From Rhizobium sp. TH2 (GTDB lineage: Bacteria > Pseudomonadota > Alphaproteobacteria > Rhizobiales > Rhizobiaceae), in contig NZ_CP062231.1 of the NCBI RefSeq assembly GCF_024707525.1, positions 4,402,001-4,466,000 on the forward strand: a DNA stretch of 64,000 nt, read 5' to 3'. Position 1 is the stretch's first letter; every line of letters begins with the position of its first letter. This document shows positions 35,466 through 43,570 of this stretch, one piece after another. The notes below the pieces were generated by a model. The model was not told the origin of the DNA and ran no database searches. It saw only the letters and a list, made by a program, of their open reading frames with translations. The translations under genes were made by a program, and so were the position numbers.

Positions 35466-36893
35466 TCACAGCGAGGGACGTGTTGCCGCGCTGCCATACC
35501 ACTGGCCCTGGGCGGTTTCATAGGCCATGGCGGCACGGAATACGTCCGCGTCGCAATAGGTGCGCCCGACGATCTGGATGCCGGTCGGCACGCCATTGCT
35601 CGCACGGCCCGATGGCATCGACAGGACGGGGCAACGGCTCTGCATGTTGAACGGCGTGGTCATGACCCAGCCGAGCGAAGGATTGACGCTCTTTCCGTTG
35701 ATCTCCACGGTGTCGGTTGAGTGATCGAATTCCGCCGGCACGGAGGCGAGCGCATTGGTCGGGCAGATCAGTACATCGTACTTTTCCAGCAGCGGGCCGA
35801 GTGTTTGGTACATTCGCGCGGCGACCTCCAGCGTGTCGATAAAGTCGGTGGCCTTCGAATCCCGGCCATCCTCGGCGAAGCGGCGCGCATAGCTCGTCAT
35901 GTCGTCGCCATGCTCCGCAAGCAGCGGCGACAGCGAGGCGCCGAATAGATGTTCGAGATAGGCCATGCCGGATTTCAAGGCTCCACCGTTCCAGCCGAGA
36001 TCGACTTCCTCCACCGTGGCACCAAGCGATCGGAACACGTCGCAGGCAGCAAGCGTGTTGCGGCGTACGTCCTCATGCACTTCGAACTCGCCGAGATCCA
36101 TGGAGAAGGCAATCTTCCAGCCCTTGATCGGCTTGTAATCGAGCGGCAGCCGCAGTTTCGGACGCAGCGTCGCAATGTCCATCGGACTCGGACCTGCCAT
36201 GACGTTCTGCAGCAGGATCGCGTCCTTGACGTTTCGCGCCAAGGGTCCGGTATGGCAATAGAAGTCGAGGTTGAACGGCGGCTCGTCGGGATTGCGGCCA
36301 TAGGGCGGCTTGAACCCCACTAGGCCGCAGGCCGATGCCGGAATGCGGATCGAGCCCGCAATGTCGGAACCGGTTGCGATCGCCGATGTGCCCGCCGCCA
36401 GCGTCGCCGCCGTGCCACCGGAGGAGCCGCCCGGCGTGAAATCCGGGTTCCAAGGATTGCGGGTGACGCCCCAGCGCTTCGACCAGGTGTAGCCGGCGCA
36501 GCTGAATTCGGGCGTTGCCGTGCGGGCATGCACGATGCCGCCCGCCTTCATGATGCGCTCGTTGATCGGCGACGTGTGATCGCTGATCCGGTCGTTGGTC
36601 AGCAGCGAGCCATGCGAGGTCGGCTTGCCCTTGATGTAGCTCTCGTCCTTGATGCCGATCGGCAGGCCTTCGAGCGCGCCCGTCGAAGCGCCCTTCGCAT
36701 ATTTCGCTTCAGCCTTGCGGGCGAGGTCCATCGCCTCGTCGAAATAGGTGTAGGTCAGGCAATTGATGGTCGGCTCCGTCGCCTCGGCACGCGAAATCGT
36801 GGCCTGCATCAGTTCGACGGGCGAGAGCTTCTTCGCCTTGAACAGGCGGAGCGTTTCGTTCGCCGGCATGTAGCAAAGGTCGAGATCGGTCAT
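35466..36893 (-). CDS. Amidase signature family hydrolase
   Basis: A 475-residue amidase. The Ser-cisSer-Lys triad is visible: Lys in LPIGIKDESYIKG, cis-Ser in TPGGSSGGTAATLA and the nucleophile Ser in ATGSDIAGSIRIPA. PILSMPSG-like and GIQIVGRTYCDADVF sequences at the C-terminus fit the family. The start is the ATG at 36893 with AGGAGG 6 nt upstream. It follows the PotF-like binding-protein gene in the second Pot operon, so it may hydrolyse an amide that this system imports, such as a carbamoyl- or acyl-polyamine; that is inference. Confidence 0.88.
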   Translation of the reverse strand: MTDLDLCYMPANETLRLFKAKKLSPVELMQATISRAEATEPTINCLTYTYFDEAMDLARKAEAKYAKGASTGALEGLPIGIKDESYIKGKPTSHGSLLTNDRISDHTSPINERIMKAGGIVHARTATPEFSCAGYTWSKRWGVTRNPWNPDFTPGGSSGGTAATLAAGTSAIATGSDIAGSIRIPASACGLVGFKPPYGRNPDEPPFNLDFYCHTGPLARNVKDAILLQNVMAGPSPMDIATLRPKLRLPLDYKPIKGWKIAFSMDLGEFEVHEDVRRNTLAACDVFRSLGATVEEVDLGWNGGALKSGMAYLEHLFGASLSPLLAEHGDDMTSYARRFAEDGRDSKATDFIDTLEVAARMYQTLGPLLEKYDVLICPTNALASVPAEFDHSTDTVEINGKSVNPSLGWVMTTPFNMQSRCPVLSMPSGRASNGVPTGIQIVGRTYCDADVFRAAMAYETAQGQWYGSAATRPSL

Positions 36894-36967
36894 GGAGAGC
36901 CTCCTGCGACCGAGTGGGGTCGCGCTTGAAATTCGAAAGTGTGTGGCGGGGGTTGAGTCGGGGACAA

Positions 36968-36988
36968 CCCCGGCCGACATGGCCGGGG
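36968..36988 (-). promoter_or_regulatory. Intercistronic hairpin between binding-protein and amidase genes
   Basis: CCCCGGCC and GGCCGGGG (8-bp stem, 5-nt loop), 14 bp after the stop of the binding-protein gene. There is no T-run, so stabilisation or partial attenuation is more likely than termination. Confidence 0.55.
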
Positions 36989-37002
36989 CGCCTTAGGTCA
37001 CG

Positions 37003-38043
37003 CTATTTCTGGATATCGACCCAGATCTTCGTGTAGAGGTTCCGGATGTCCTCCGGGCAGGTCGGCATGAACTCGCCCTTGTCGAGAAACGCGGCCGGAA
37101 CGTTGATCTCGGAGGCAGTCTTCATATCCCCGGGCATAAACGCCTCCGAGCCCTTGATCCCGTTCGCGTAACGCGCAAAGGCCGAGATCAATGCCGCGTT
37201 TTGCGGATCCATAATGAAGTTCTGGAAGAGTTTGGCATTCTCGACGTTTTTGGCGTCCTTGAGCACCGCGACATTGTCCATGAAGATCGGGTAGCCCTCC
37301 TTCGGATAGCCATAGACGATCTTGTCGTTCACTATCCTCTGTCTGAGCGAGGCGCCGTTCCAGTTGACGCCAGCCGCGACATCGCCCCTGCCGAGGCCAT
37401 CAACCGCTGCATAGTCGAGAGACATCCATTTGGGCTTCGCCTCCACCAGCTTGTCACGCACCTTCCGCAGGATTTGCTTGTCGTCGGTGCAATAGTCGCC
37501 GCCGAAATATTTGATCGTCAGGTAAAGAATATCGCCCAGTTCGGGCAGGACATTGATCTTGCCGACGAGTTCAGTGGGCGGATCGAGGAAGATTGCCGAT
37601 GTGTTCGGGTCCCCGGAATAAACCGAGGTGTTGACCGAAATGCCCGTCGTGCCCCATTGCCACGGAACCGTGTATTTGCGACCCGGATCAAATGCGACGT
37701 CAACCCATCTGGGGTCCACGTTCTTGAAATTCTCCATCTGGTCGGGGCGCGTCTCCAGGAGCAATCCTTCGCTGATCCAGATCGGCACCACGCTTGCAGA
37801 CGGCACGACGATGTCGAAGCCGTGCCCGCCCTGGCGGACCTTGGCGAGCGCCGTGTCGTTGGAATCGAAATCGGTGACGGTCACCTTGACCTTGTAGGTC
37901 TCCTCGAACTTCTTGATCAGCTCAGGGCTGGTGTAATTTCCCCAGTTGTAGATGTTGAGCTCGCCCTCGGCCAGCGCCGTTCCCGCCGATCCGAGCATCA
38001 TCAGGGCGGCCGTGACCGCTGTCGTTCTCCAGTTCATGTTCAT
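37003..38043 (-). CDS. Polyamine-type ABC transporter substrate-binding protein (PotF-like), system 2
   Basis: A 346-residue periplasmic protein with the Sec signal MNMNWRTTAVTAALMMLGSA, then LAEGELNIYNWGNYTSP. It is strongly similar in sequence to the system 1 protein at 22779-23813, sharing for example DSNDTALAK, RQGGHGFDIVVPS, FDPGRKYTVPW, YGYPKEG and KDAKNVENAKLFQNF. Probable ligand-cleft positions differ (VPSASVVPIW, GVNWNGASLRQR, GYPIFMDN, with Phe where system 1 has Trp). It is fourth in the minus-strand operon and followed by a hairpin and the amidase gene. Confidence 0.92.
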   Translation of the reverse strand: MNMNWRTTAVTAALMMLGSAGTALAEGELNIYNWGNYTSPELIKKFEETYKVKVTVTDFDSNDTALAKVRQGGHGFDIVVPSASVVPIWISEGLLLETRPDQMENFKNVDPRWVDVAFDPGRKYTVPWQWGTTGISVNTSVYSGDPNTSAIFLDPPTELVGKINVLPELGDILYLTIKYFGGDYCTDDKQILRKVRDKLVEAKPKWMSLDYAAVDGLGRGDVAAGVNWNGASLRQRIVNDKIVYGYPKEGYPIFMDNVAVLKDAKNVENAKLFQNFIMDPQNAALISAFARYANGIKGSEAFMPGDMKTASEINVPAAFLDKGEFMPTCPEDIRNLYTKIWVDIQK

Positions 38044-38076
38044 TCTCCCCTTCTGTTGGACGCTCGGTCGCCGACC

Positions 38077-38934
38077 TCAGGCCCGTTTCTTGCTGGCAAA
38101 GAAAAATACCGTCACGATGCCCACCGACAGCAGCAGGAACACCGTGGAAATCGCATTGATCTCGGGCGTTACGCCGCGACGGAGTTGGCCGAGCATGTAG
38201 GTGGGCAGGGTTTCCTGGCCGCCGGACTTGACGAATTCGGTGATCACCACGTCGTCGAGCGAGACGACGAAGGCGAGCATCAGCCCGGCGATGACGCCCG
38301 GCCAGAGCAGCGGCAGCGTCACCCGCCTGAAGCACTTCCACGGCGTGGCATAGAGGTCCGCCGCCGCCATTTCGAGCGACAGGTCCATGTTCTCGAGGCG
38401 CGCCCGGATCGGCAGGTAGGCGAACGGAATGCAGAACGCGGTGTGCGCCGCGATGAGATAGCCGAGGCCAGAATAGCCGGTCGCCAGCTTGATCCGCGAA
38501 AAGAAGATCAGCAGCGCCACCGCAAGCACGATTTCCGGCACGATCAGCGGCTGGTTGATGAAGGCATATTTGAGCTGCAGTCCGCGATATGGCTTGGTGC
38601 GGGTGGTCGCAAGTGCCGCCATGGTCGCGGCAACCGTAGCTAGGACCGCAGATATCGCAGCGATCTGGAAGGAACGGATCGCCGCCTCGACGACCTGCTC
38701 GTTGTTCCATGCCGCCTCGAACCAGCGTGCCGAGAACCCCCGCCAGACGGCCGTCGAATTGTTGTCGTTGAAGGAAAAGACGATCAGTATGGCGATCGGC
38801 ACATAGAGGGCGAAGAAGCAGAGTGCTGCTACGAAGGTAAAGCCACCCTGCTGCCTGATATCGAATCCGCGAGCGCGATTGGCTTTCGTCATGGTGTGCT
38901 CCGGGCGGGAAGTTGTCGACACAATGCTAGCCAT
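38077..38934 (-). CDS. Polyamine-type ABC transporter permease (PotC/PotI-like), system 2
   Basis: A 285-residue permease with six spans, the EAA loop EMAAADLYATPWKCFRRVTLP and DDVVITEFVKSGGQETLP. It starts at 38934 inside the PotB-like gene (ATGGCTAG overlap, 8 bp), exactly as in system 1. Its N-terminal tail is about 18 residues longer than that of the paralogue; an internal Met (MTKANRARG) is an alternative start. Confidence 0.9.
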   Translation of the reverse strand: MASIVSTTSRPEHTMTKANRARGFDIRQQGGFTFVAALCFFALYVPIAILIVFSFNDNNSTAVWRGFSARWFEAAWNNEQVVEAAIRSFQIAAISAVLATVAATMAALATTRTKPYRGLQLKYAFINQPLIVPEIVLAVALLIFFSRIKLATGYSGLGYLIAAHTAFCIPFAYLPIRARLENMDLSLEMAAADLYATPWKCFRRVTLPLLWPGVIAGLMLAFVVSLDDVVITEFVKSGGQETLPTYMLGQLRRGVTPEINAISTVFLLLSVGIVTVFFFASKKRA

Positions 38935-39847
38935 GTCCGGCCTCCGATCTGCTGGCGTTGCGGACGAAGACCATCATCGCGATCATCACGATCGCCATCA
39001 GCGTGATGGAGAGAGAGGCGCCGAGCGGCCAGTTGCGGCCCTGGCCGAATTGCAGTTCGATCAGGTTGCCGATCATCAGGTTGGAGCCGCCGCCCATCAC
39101 CCTCGGCGTCACATAGGCGCCGAGCGAGGGGATGAAGACGAGGATCGAGCCGGCGACGATGCCGGGCTTCACCAGGGGAATGATCACCCGCCGCAATACC
39201 TGGAACCGAGTAGCGTAGAGGTCGTAGGCCGCTTCGACCAGCCGGAAATCGATCTTCTCCATGCTGGCATAAAGCGGCAGCACCATCAGCGGCAGGAAGA
39301 CATAGATCATGCCGAGCAGCACGGCAAAGTCCGTATACATCAGCTGGATCGGCTGGTCGGTGATCCCGGTCATCGAGAGCAGCGAGTTGATCACGCCGCC
39401 ATTGCGGATCACCTCCTGGATCGCGAAGGTGCGGATCAGCACATTGGTCCAGAACGGTATGGTGATAAGGAAGAGCCAGAAATCCCGGCTCCGCTCCGAA
39501 CGCGTGGTGATGAAATAGGCGGTCGGAAAGCCCAGGACCAGTGTCAGGATCGTGGTCGCCACCGAGAGCTTGATCGAGCGCCAGAAGATCGTCAGATGGG
39601 CATCGGCGAAGGACAGGGTCTCATCGAACATGTCACGTTCGAGAAGCACGCCGATCCATGCGTCGGATGAGAACTGCCACTTCACGTCGCCATAGGACCC
39701 CGGCGCCAGAAACGAGTAGACCACCACGATCAGCAGCGGGCCGGCTGCGGCAAACAGGATGATCAGTAGAGCGGGCGCCGAAAGCAGCCAGCGCGAACGG
39801 ATGTCCCTGCGTTCGTTTTCTTCGATGACGTCGCTCGCCGTTCCCAT
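38927..39847 (-). CDS. Polyamine-type ABC transporter permease (PotB/PotH-like), system 2
   Basis: A 306-residue permease of the same length as its system 1 paralogue and collinear with it (RSRWLLSAPALLIILFAAAGP at the first span, EAAYDLYATRFQVLRRVIIP as the EAA loop). It starts 3 bp after the ATPase stop and overlaps the PotC-like gene by 8 bp. Confidence 0.92.
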   Translation of the reverse strand: MGTASDVIEENERRDIRSRWLLSAPALLIILFAAAGPLLIVVVYSFLAPGSYGDVKWQFSSDAWIGVLLERDMFDETLSFADAHLTIFWRSIKLSVATTILTLVLGFPTAYFITTRSERSRDFWLFLITIPFWTNVLIRTFAIQEVIRNGGVINSLLSMTGITDQPIQLMYTDFAVLLGMIYVFLPLMVLPLYASMEKIDFRLVEAAYDLYATRFQVLRRVIIPLVKPGIVAGSILVFIPSLGAYVTPRVMGGGSNLMIGNLIELQFGQGRNWPLGASLSITLMAIVMIAMMVFVRNASRSEAGHG

Positions 39848-39850
39848 CGT

Positions 39851-40933
39851 TCAATCCTTGAGAACCTGGGCGGCGTCATCGCCGATCTGGATACCGACGG
39901 CCTCGCCGCTGTCGAAGCCGCAGCCACCATTACGGGCGTTCTGCTGGCGCACCGTGAACAACTCGCCGTCGCCGAGCCGGACGTTGATATGCGTATCGGT
40001 GCCGAAGTAGACGACGGTATCGACGGTGCCTGATATGTCTCCCGGGCCATCGACCAGCCTGGCATGCTCCGGACGAACGACGACGGTGGCCTTGCCATTG
40101 GGCCGGAAACCTTCGGCGACGGTGGCGCAAATCCTGGCGCCCGAGTTCAGCGTCACGCTGGCCTTGCCGCCATTGATGCTGTCGACCTTCGCCGTGAGGA
40201 AATTGGTCTCGCCGATGAAGTCGGCGACGAAGCGGTCGGCCGGCCGGTCGTAGATGTCGCGCGGGCTGCCGACCTGCAGGATCCTGCCCGATGACATCAC
40301 GGCGATGCGGTCCGACATCGTCAGCGCCTCTTCCTGGTCATGGGTGACGAAGATGAAGGTGATGCCGGTCTCGTGCTGCAGCCGCTTGAGTTCGATCTGC
40401 ATTTCCTTGCGCAGCTTGTAGTCGAGCGCCGAAAGCGGCTCGTCGAGCAGCAGCACTTTCGGCTGCGGGGCCAAGGCACGGGCGAGTGCCACGCGCTGTT
40501 GCTGGCCGCCCGAGATCTGGCTGGTGCGCCTGTTCTTGAGGTTTTCCATATGCACGAGTTTCAGCATCGCATCGACGCGCGCGCCGATTTCTGCCTTTGG
40601 CCGCCCCAGCATTTCGAGGCCAAAGGCGATGTTCTCGGCCACGGTCATATGCGGAAAGAGCGCGTAGCTCTGGAACACCGTATTGACCGGCCGCTTGAAG
40701 GGCGGAAGCGGTGCGATGTCCCGGCCATAGAGCAGGATTTCGCCATCGGTGGGAAATTCGAAGCCGGCGATCAGCCGAAGCAGGGTGGTTTTTCCACAGC
40801 CGGAAGGGCCGAGCAGGGTGAAGAATTCATTCTCGCGGATCGTGACGGAGACATCGTCGAGTGCCGTGACGGGGTCCAGCCCCGCCGACCGAAAAATCCT
40901 GGTAACGCCCTTCGCCTCGATGGCGGACTGCAT
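39851..40933 (-). CDS. Polyamine-type ABC transporter ATPase (PotA/PotG-like), system 2
   Basis: A 360-residue ATPase with Walker [10 protein letters not shown], the [17 protein letters not shown] signature, Walker [12 protein letters not shown] and a C-terminal TOBE domain. The ATG at 40933 is reported, but a TTG at 40942 has a better-placed GGGGAG 6 nt upstream and may be the true start. It is first gene of an operon that runs ATPase, PotB, PotC, binding protein, amidase, TetR. The promoter at 41016-41044 fits this operon. Confidence 0.9.
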   Translation of the reverse strand: MQSAIEAKGVTRIFRSAGLDPVTALDDVSVTIRENEFFTLLGPSGCGKTTLLRLIAGFEFPTDGEILLYGRDIAPLPPFKRPVNTVFQSYALFPHMTVAENIAFGLEMLGRPKAEIGARVDAMLKLVHMENLKNRRTSQISGGQQQRVALARALAPQPKVLLLDEPLSALDYKLRKEMQIELKRLQHETGITFIFVTHDQEEALTMSDRIAVMSSGRILQVGSPRDIYDRPADRFVADFIGETNFLTAKVDSINGGKASVTLNSGARICATVAEGFRPNGKATVVVRPEHARLVDGPGDISGTVDTVVYFGTDTHINVRLGDGELFTVRQQNARNGGCGFDSGEAVGIQIGDDAAQVLKD

Positions 40934-41015
40934 GGCTGCCAAGTCGCTCTCCCCTGCGCTTGCATGTGGCCATTCACCGGCGGGACGCCGGCTGGCCAAC
41001 TGATCTGCTGCATCT

Positions 41016-41044
41016 CTAATATATTTTACTAATTAGTTAGTCAA
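41016..41044 (-). promoter_or_regulatory. Promoter of Pot operon 2 with palindromic operator
   Basis: Minus strand -35 TTGACT (41044-41039), a 17-bp spacer and -10 TATTAG (41021-41016), about 75-85 bp before the ATPase gene. The spacer contains the perfect palindrome ACTAATTAGT (41028-41037). A TetR gene ends the operon, so binding here would repress it directly. The AT-rich block contrasts with the GC-rich surroundings. Confidence 0.6.
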
Positions 41045-41226
41045 TAAAAATTTGAAGATCATAATCGCTGTCGCCGAGGGTCGAGCCACACGGCGTGAAT
41101 CATCAATCAATGTCCGGTGAATGTTCCAGGATGCACGGGCCAGAAAGCTTATCGAATCGTGGAGAGTACGCTCAACGCGTTCAAGACGTCGGAACCATCA
41201 CAAGGATGGTGACCAAGACCTCGGGG

Positions 41227-42144
41227 CTATCTCGCGATCGATGTGGATAGCAGCAGCGCCGGGATGGCCGGGTCGTCTGCATCGGTAACCAGCAGGAGAT
41301 TCAGTCGGTCGCCGTCCGGCCGGGCGCTGATGCCCTCCACCTTGTATGGCCGGTCAAGTCGTTGCAACGAGAGCAGACGTCCCGCATTGTCGATGAGCCC
41401 GATGGCCGCACCTATGCAGGCGCCATCGAGATAGGCGTCTTCGGTGTCTTCGGCCACGGCGCAAAACACCATGTCCCCGTTGGGCAGAGCCGCCGCATCG
41501 GTGAAGCAGAACGGCACACCATCGATCAAACCAAGGTCGAGCCGATCGATGGCGGATGGTTCGATGGCATCGGGGCGCGCCTGTCGAAGGCCCTCCAGGA
41601 CCTGCGAAAGCTGGTAACGGAGGATCGCGTTGTCGGCATGCCGCTTGTTGCCGCGCTGGAACAGGCGCAATTCGTCTCCGGTGACAACCGCGCCCTCGAT
41701 GTTGAGTTCAGCGAACACGCCGCGAAGCGGACCGAGAATCGGCGACAGATCCAGTTCATGCGGCGAACCTGAGACAGCGCCGCCCGCGTCGAGACCGAGC
41801 AGAGCGCCGCGGCAACGGTTCGGCTTTGATCCCGATCCGAAAGCCATAAGCGCGCCATGCGGAAAACCCTGGAAAGCCGGAACCATGGCCAGCGCCTCGA
41901 GGTCTGGCTTCCGCCGCTTTCGTTCAGCCTTGGCATCGGGCAAGGCACCATCAAACAGGCGGATCAGACTACCGGGTTCAGGCGCGGCGGTGGAAAACGC
42001 GCCCAGATGAAGATCGTCGTCGGCAACGACATAAGCGGTAGAACCGATGCAGACGAGCCCGCTCGCAGCGCTCATATGCGACGGCCGCGTTCCCGGAATA
42101 TCCGTTGATAGGTTGAGCGCGCGTAGCTCGGCGAGAGCGATCAT
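41227..42144 (-). CDS. Uncharacterised protein, probable beta-propeller
   Basis: A 305-residue protein not recognised by name. Repeated short strand-turn patterns (GLVCIGSTAYVVADDDLHLGAF, GSLIRLFDG, GALLGLDAGGAV, GAVVTGDELRLFQRG, GLIDGVPFCFTDAAALPNGDMVFCAVAED, GRLLSLQRLDRPYKVEGISA) suggest a six-bladed propeller like esterase-like or strictosidine-synthase-like proteins. No signal peptide is evident. The start at 42144 has only a weak ribosome site. It is monocistronic. Confidence 0.7.
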   Translation of the reverse strand: MIALAELRALNLSTDIPGTRPSHMSAASGLVCIGSTAYVVADDDLHLGAFSTAAPEPGSLIRLFDGALPDAKAERKRRKPDLEALAMVPAFQGFPHGALMAFGSGSKPNRCRGALLGLDAGGAVSGSPHELDLSPILGPLRGVFAELNIEGAVVTGDELRLFQRGNKRHADNAILRYQLSQVLEGLRQARPDAIEPSAIDRLDLGLIDGVPFCFTDAAALPNGDMVFCAVAEDTEDAYLDGACIGAAIGLIDNAGRLLSLQRLDRPYKVEGISARPDGDRLNLLLVTDADDPAIPALLLSTSIAR

Positions 42145-42320
42145 CGCTGTGTCTTATCAGGCCGAATTCTCGACCTCAACGCCCGATGCCGGAAAACCGT
42201 CACGGCGTGGAGACTGCTTGCTCTATGCGCCTTATCAGGCTGCAATCCGCTCCATGCGCAGCCCAGCAGGCGCGGGTCGCACCATCACCCGCCCGGAAAC
42301 GGCCCTGCTTCGTCTTGCGA

Positions 42321-42854
42321 TCATTGAATCGAGCTGGTGGCAAGATCGCGCAGAAGGTTTTGCAATTGAGCGCCTTGGGGTTTGGGCCTGATCCGTTCAA
42401 CATCGGGCGCTGGTCGGCGCTGATGCGGGGTGGGGTTCTTATCCATGTCGAGCACATAGGTCTGCTTCGTCGTGACGACCTCAAGCACGAGATGGTCGTT
42501 CGGCTTGTTTCGGGACACGACCTTGGGCCGCAGCGCCCGCGCTGGATAGCCAAGCTGGATCAACGCGTGCCGCTTCGTGACGACAAAGTCGTCGCAATCA
42601 CCGAAGCGAGGATTGATCGTCCATTCGTCACTTGTCTCATTTCGGGGGATGATCGAGTCGTTCACGGTGTGATCAATGCCCTGGATGTCACGATCGACAT
42701 GTTGCGACCATTTTATGACCGTCGGTCCCGTGGCCGGACACTCCTCGGCATGCTGAATGCAGAATACGGCATGTGCCATGTTGATTTGGTCGTCAGGGCC
42801 GGCATGCGACGCAAAACCGGCAAACAGCCATGACAATGCAATGAGATGTGACAC
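42321..42854 (-). CDS. Transglutaminase-like cysteine peptidase (BTLCP family)
   Basis: A 177-residue exported protein. A short signal peptide (LIALSWLFAGFASHA) leads to the domain of bacterial transglutaminase-like Cys proteinases: FGDCDDFVVTKRHALIQLG with catalytic Cys, NDHLVLEV with His and YVLDMD with Asp. The start is a GTG at 42854 after a GGGGG stretch. LapG, which cleaves RTX adhesins, belongs to the same family, but this protein is shorter and no LapD homologue is nearby. The substrate is unknown. Confidence 0.8.
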   Translation of the reverse strand: MSHLIALSWLFAGFASHAGPDDQINMAHAVFCIQHAEECPATGPTVIKWSQHVDRDIQGIDHTVNDSIIPRNETSDEWTINPRFGDCDDFVVTKRHALIQLGYPARALRPKVVSRNKPNDHLVLEVVTTKQTYVLDMDKNPTPHQRRPAPDVERIRPKPQGAQLQNLLRDLATSSIQ

Positions 42855-43049
42855 AGAATCGCCCCCGCTCGAGTTCCCGGGGCAATGTGACTAGAACTAT
42901 GGCGATATCGAGTCGCAACTTTTAGGCGTTCTCGGCGCCACGTGAATAGCCCAGCCGATCGCTGATTGTCAGCGACAAGGATTTTGCCTTTTGTCTTGCC
43001 GGAATCATCAATATACAATTTTGTAGTGTATACCATTATTAAGAAAGTC

Positions 43050-43079
43050 TTGACATAATAGCCTTTACTGGAGCTTAAT
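43050..43079 (+). promoter_or_regulatory. Possible promoter of the 135-residue secreted protein gene
   Basis: -35 TTGACA (43050-43055), an 18-bp spacer and -10 CTTAAT (43074-43079), 41 bp before the start codon. An inverted TATACA/TGTATA pair at about 43013-43033 lies just upstream. Confidence 0.4.
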
Positions 43080-43119
43080 GGTTTTGCGGGCTGTTTTTCT
43101 TAAGTAATGGAGTGAAGAA

Positions 43120-43527
43120 ATGCGCCAACTAATTCTTGCAACAACACTACTGGTTCTAACGTCGTCTTTGGCTTGGGCCGATCCAGCCGAAGTCGCACAG
43201 TCCTGTGCGACGGGCTCGGACTGTACCGCACTCGTCAATCAGGAGATTGCCGGGATGCAGGGGACGCAGGCTGAAAAAGACAAAGCCATCGCCGATCTCG
43301 TGGTTTCGATCGGCACCGAAAGCCAGACGGCCGACGCGTTAAGGTGCCAGGAAATGGCGGTGGCCGTCAGGGCGTCAGCAGGCTCTGTTTCGGATGCTGG
43401 CCAGCAAGCACGGATAATCGCCGTTGCGGACTCCATGTGCAAGTCGCAGATCCAAACAGCTGCCATTGGAGATGACTCACCGGACGATGGCGGCGAACGC
43501 AACGAGCAGCCGGCAAGCCAGAACTAG
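43120..43527 (+). CDS. Uncharacterised secreted protein with four cysteines
   Basis: A 135-residue protein with a clear Sec signal (MRQLILATTLLVLTSSLAWA). The mature part of about 115 residues is helical in character, with four Cys (SCATGSDC, LRCQ, MCKS) that could form two disulfides, and an acidic Asp/Glu-rich C-terminus. GGAG lies 9 nt before the ATG. No family is recognised. It is convergent with the RTX-tailed hydrolase gene 43 bp away. Confidence 0.75.
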   Translation: MRQLILATTLLVLTSSLAWADPAEVAQSCATGSDCTALVNQEIAGMQGTQAEKDKAIADLVVSIGTESQTADALRCQEMAVAVRASAGSVSDAGQQARIIAVADSMCKSQIQTAAIGDDSPDDGGERNEQPASQN

Positions 43528-43570
43528 ATCGGTTGCAGTTCGTCCAAGCCGCCGTTTCGCGACGGTGACG

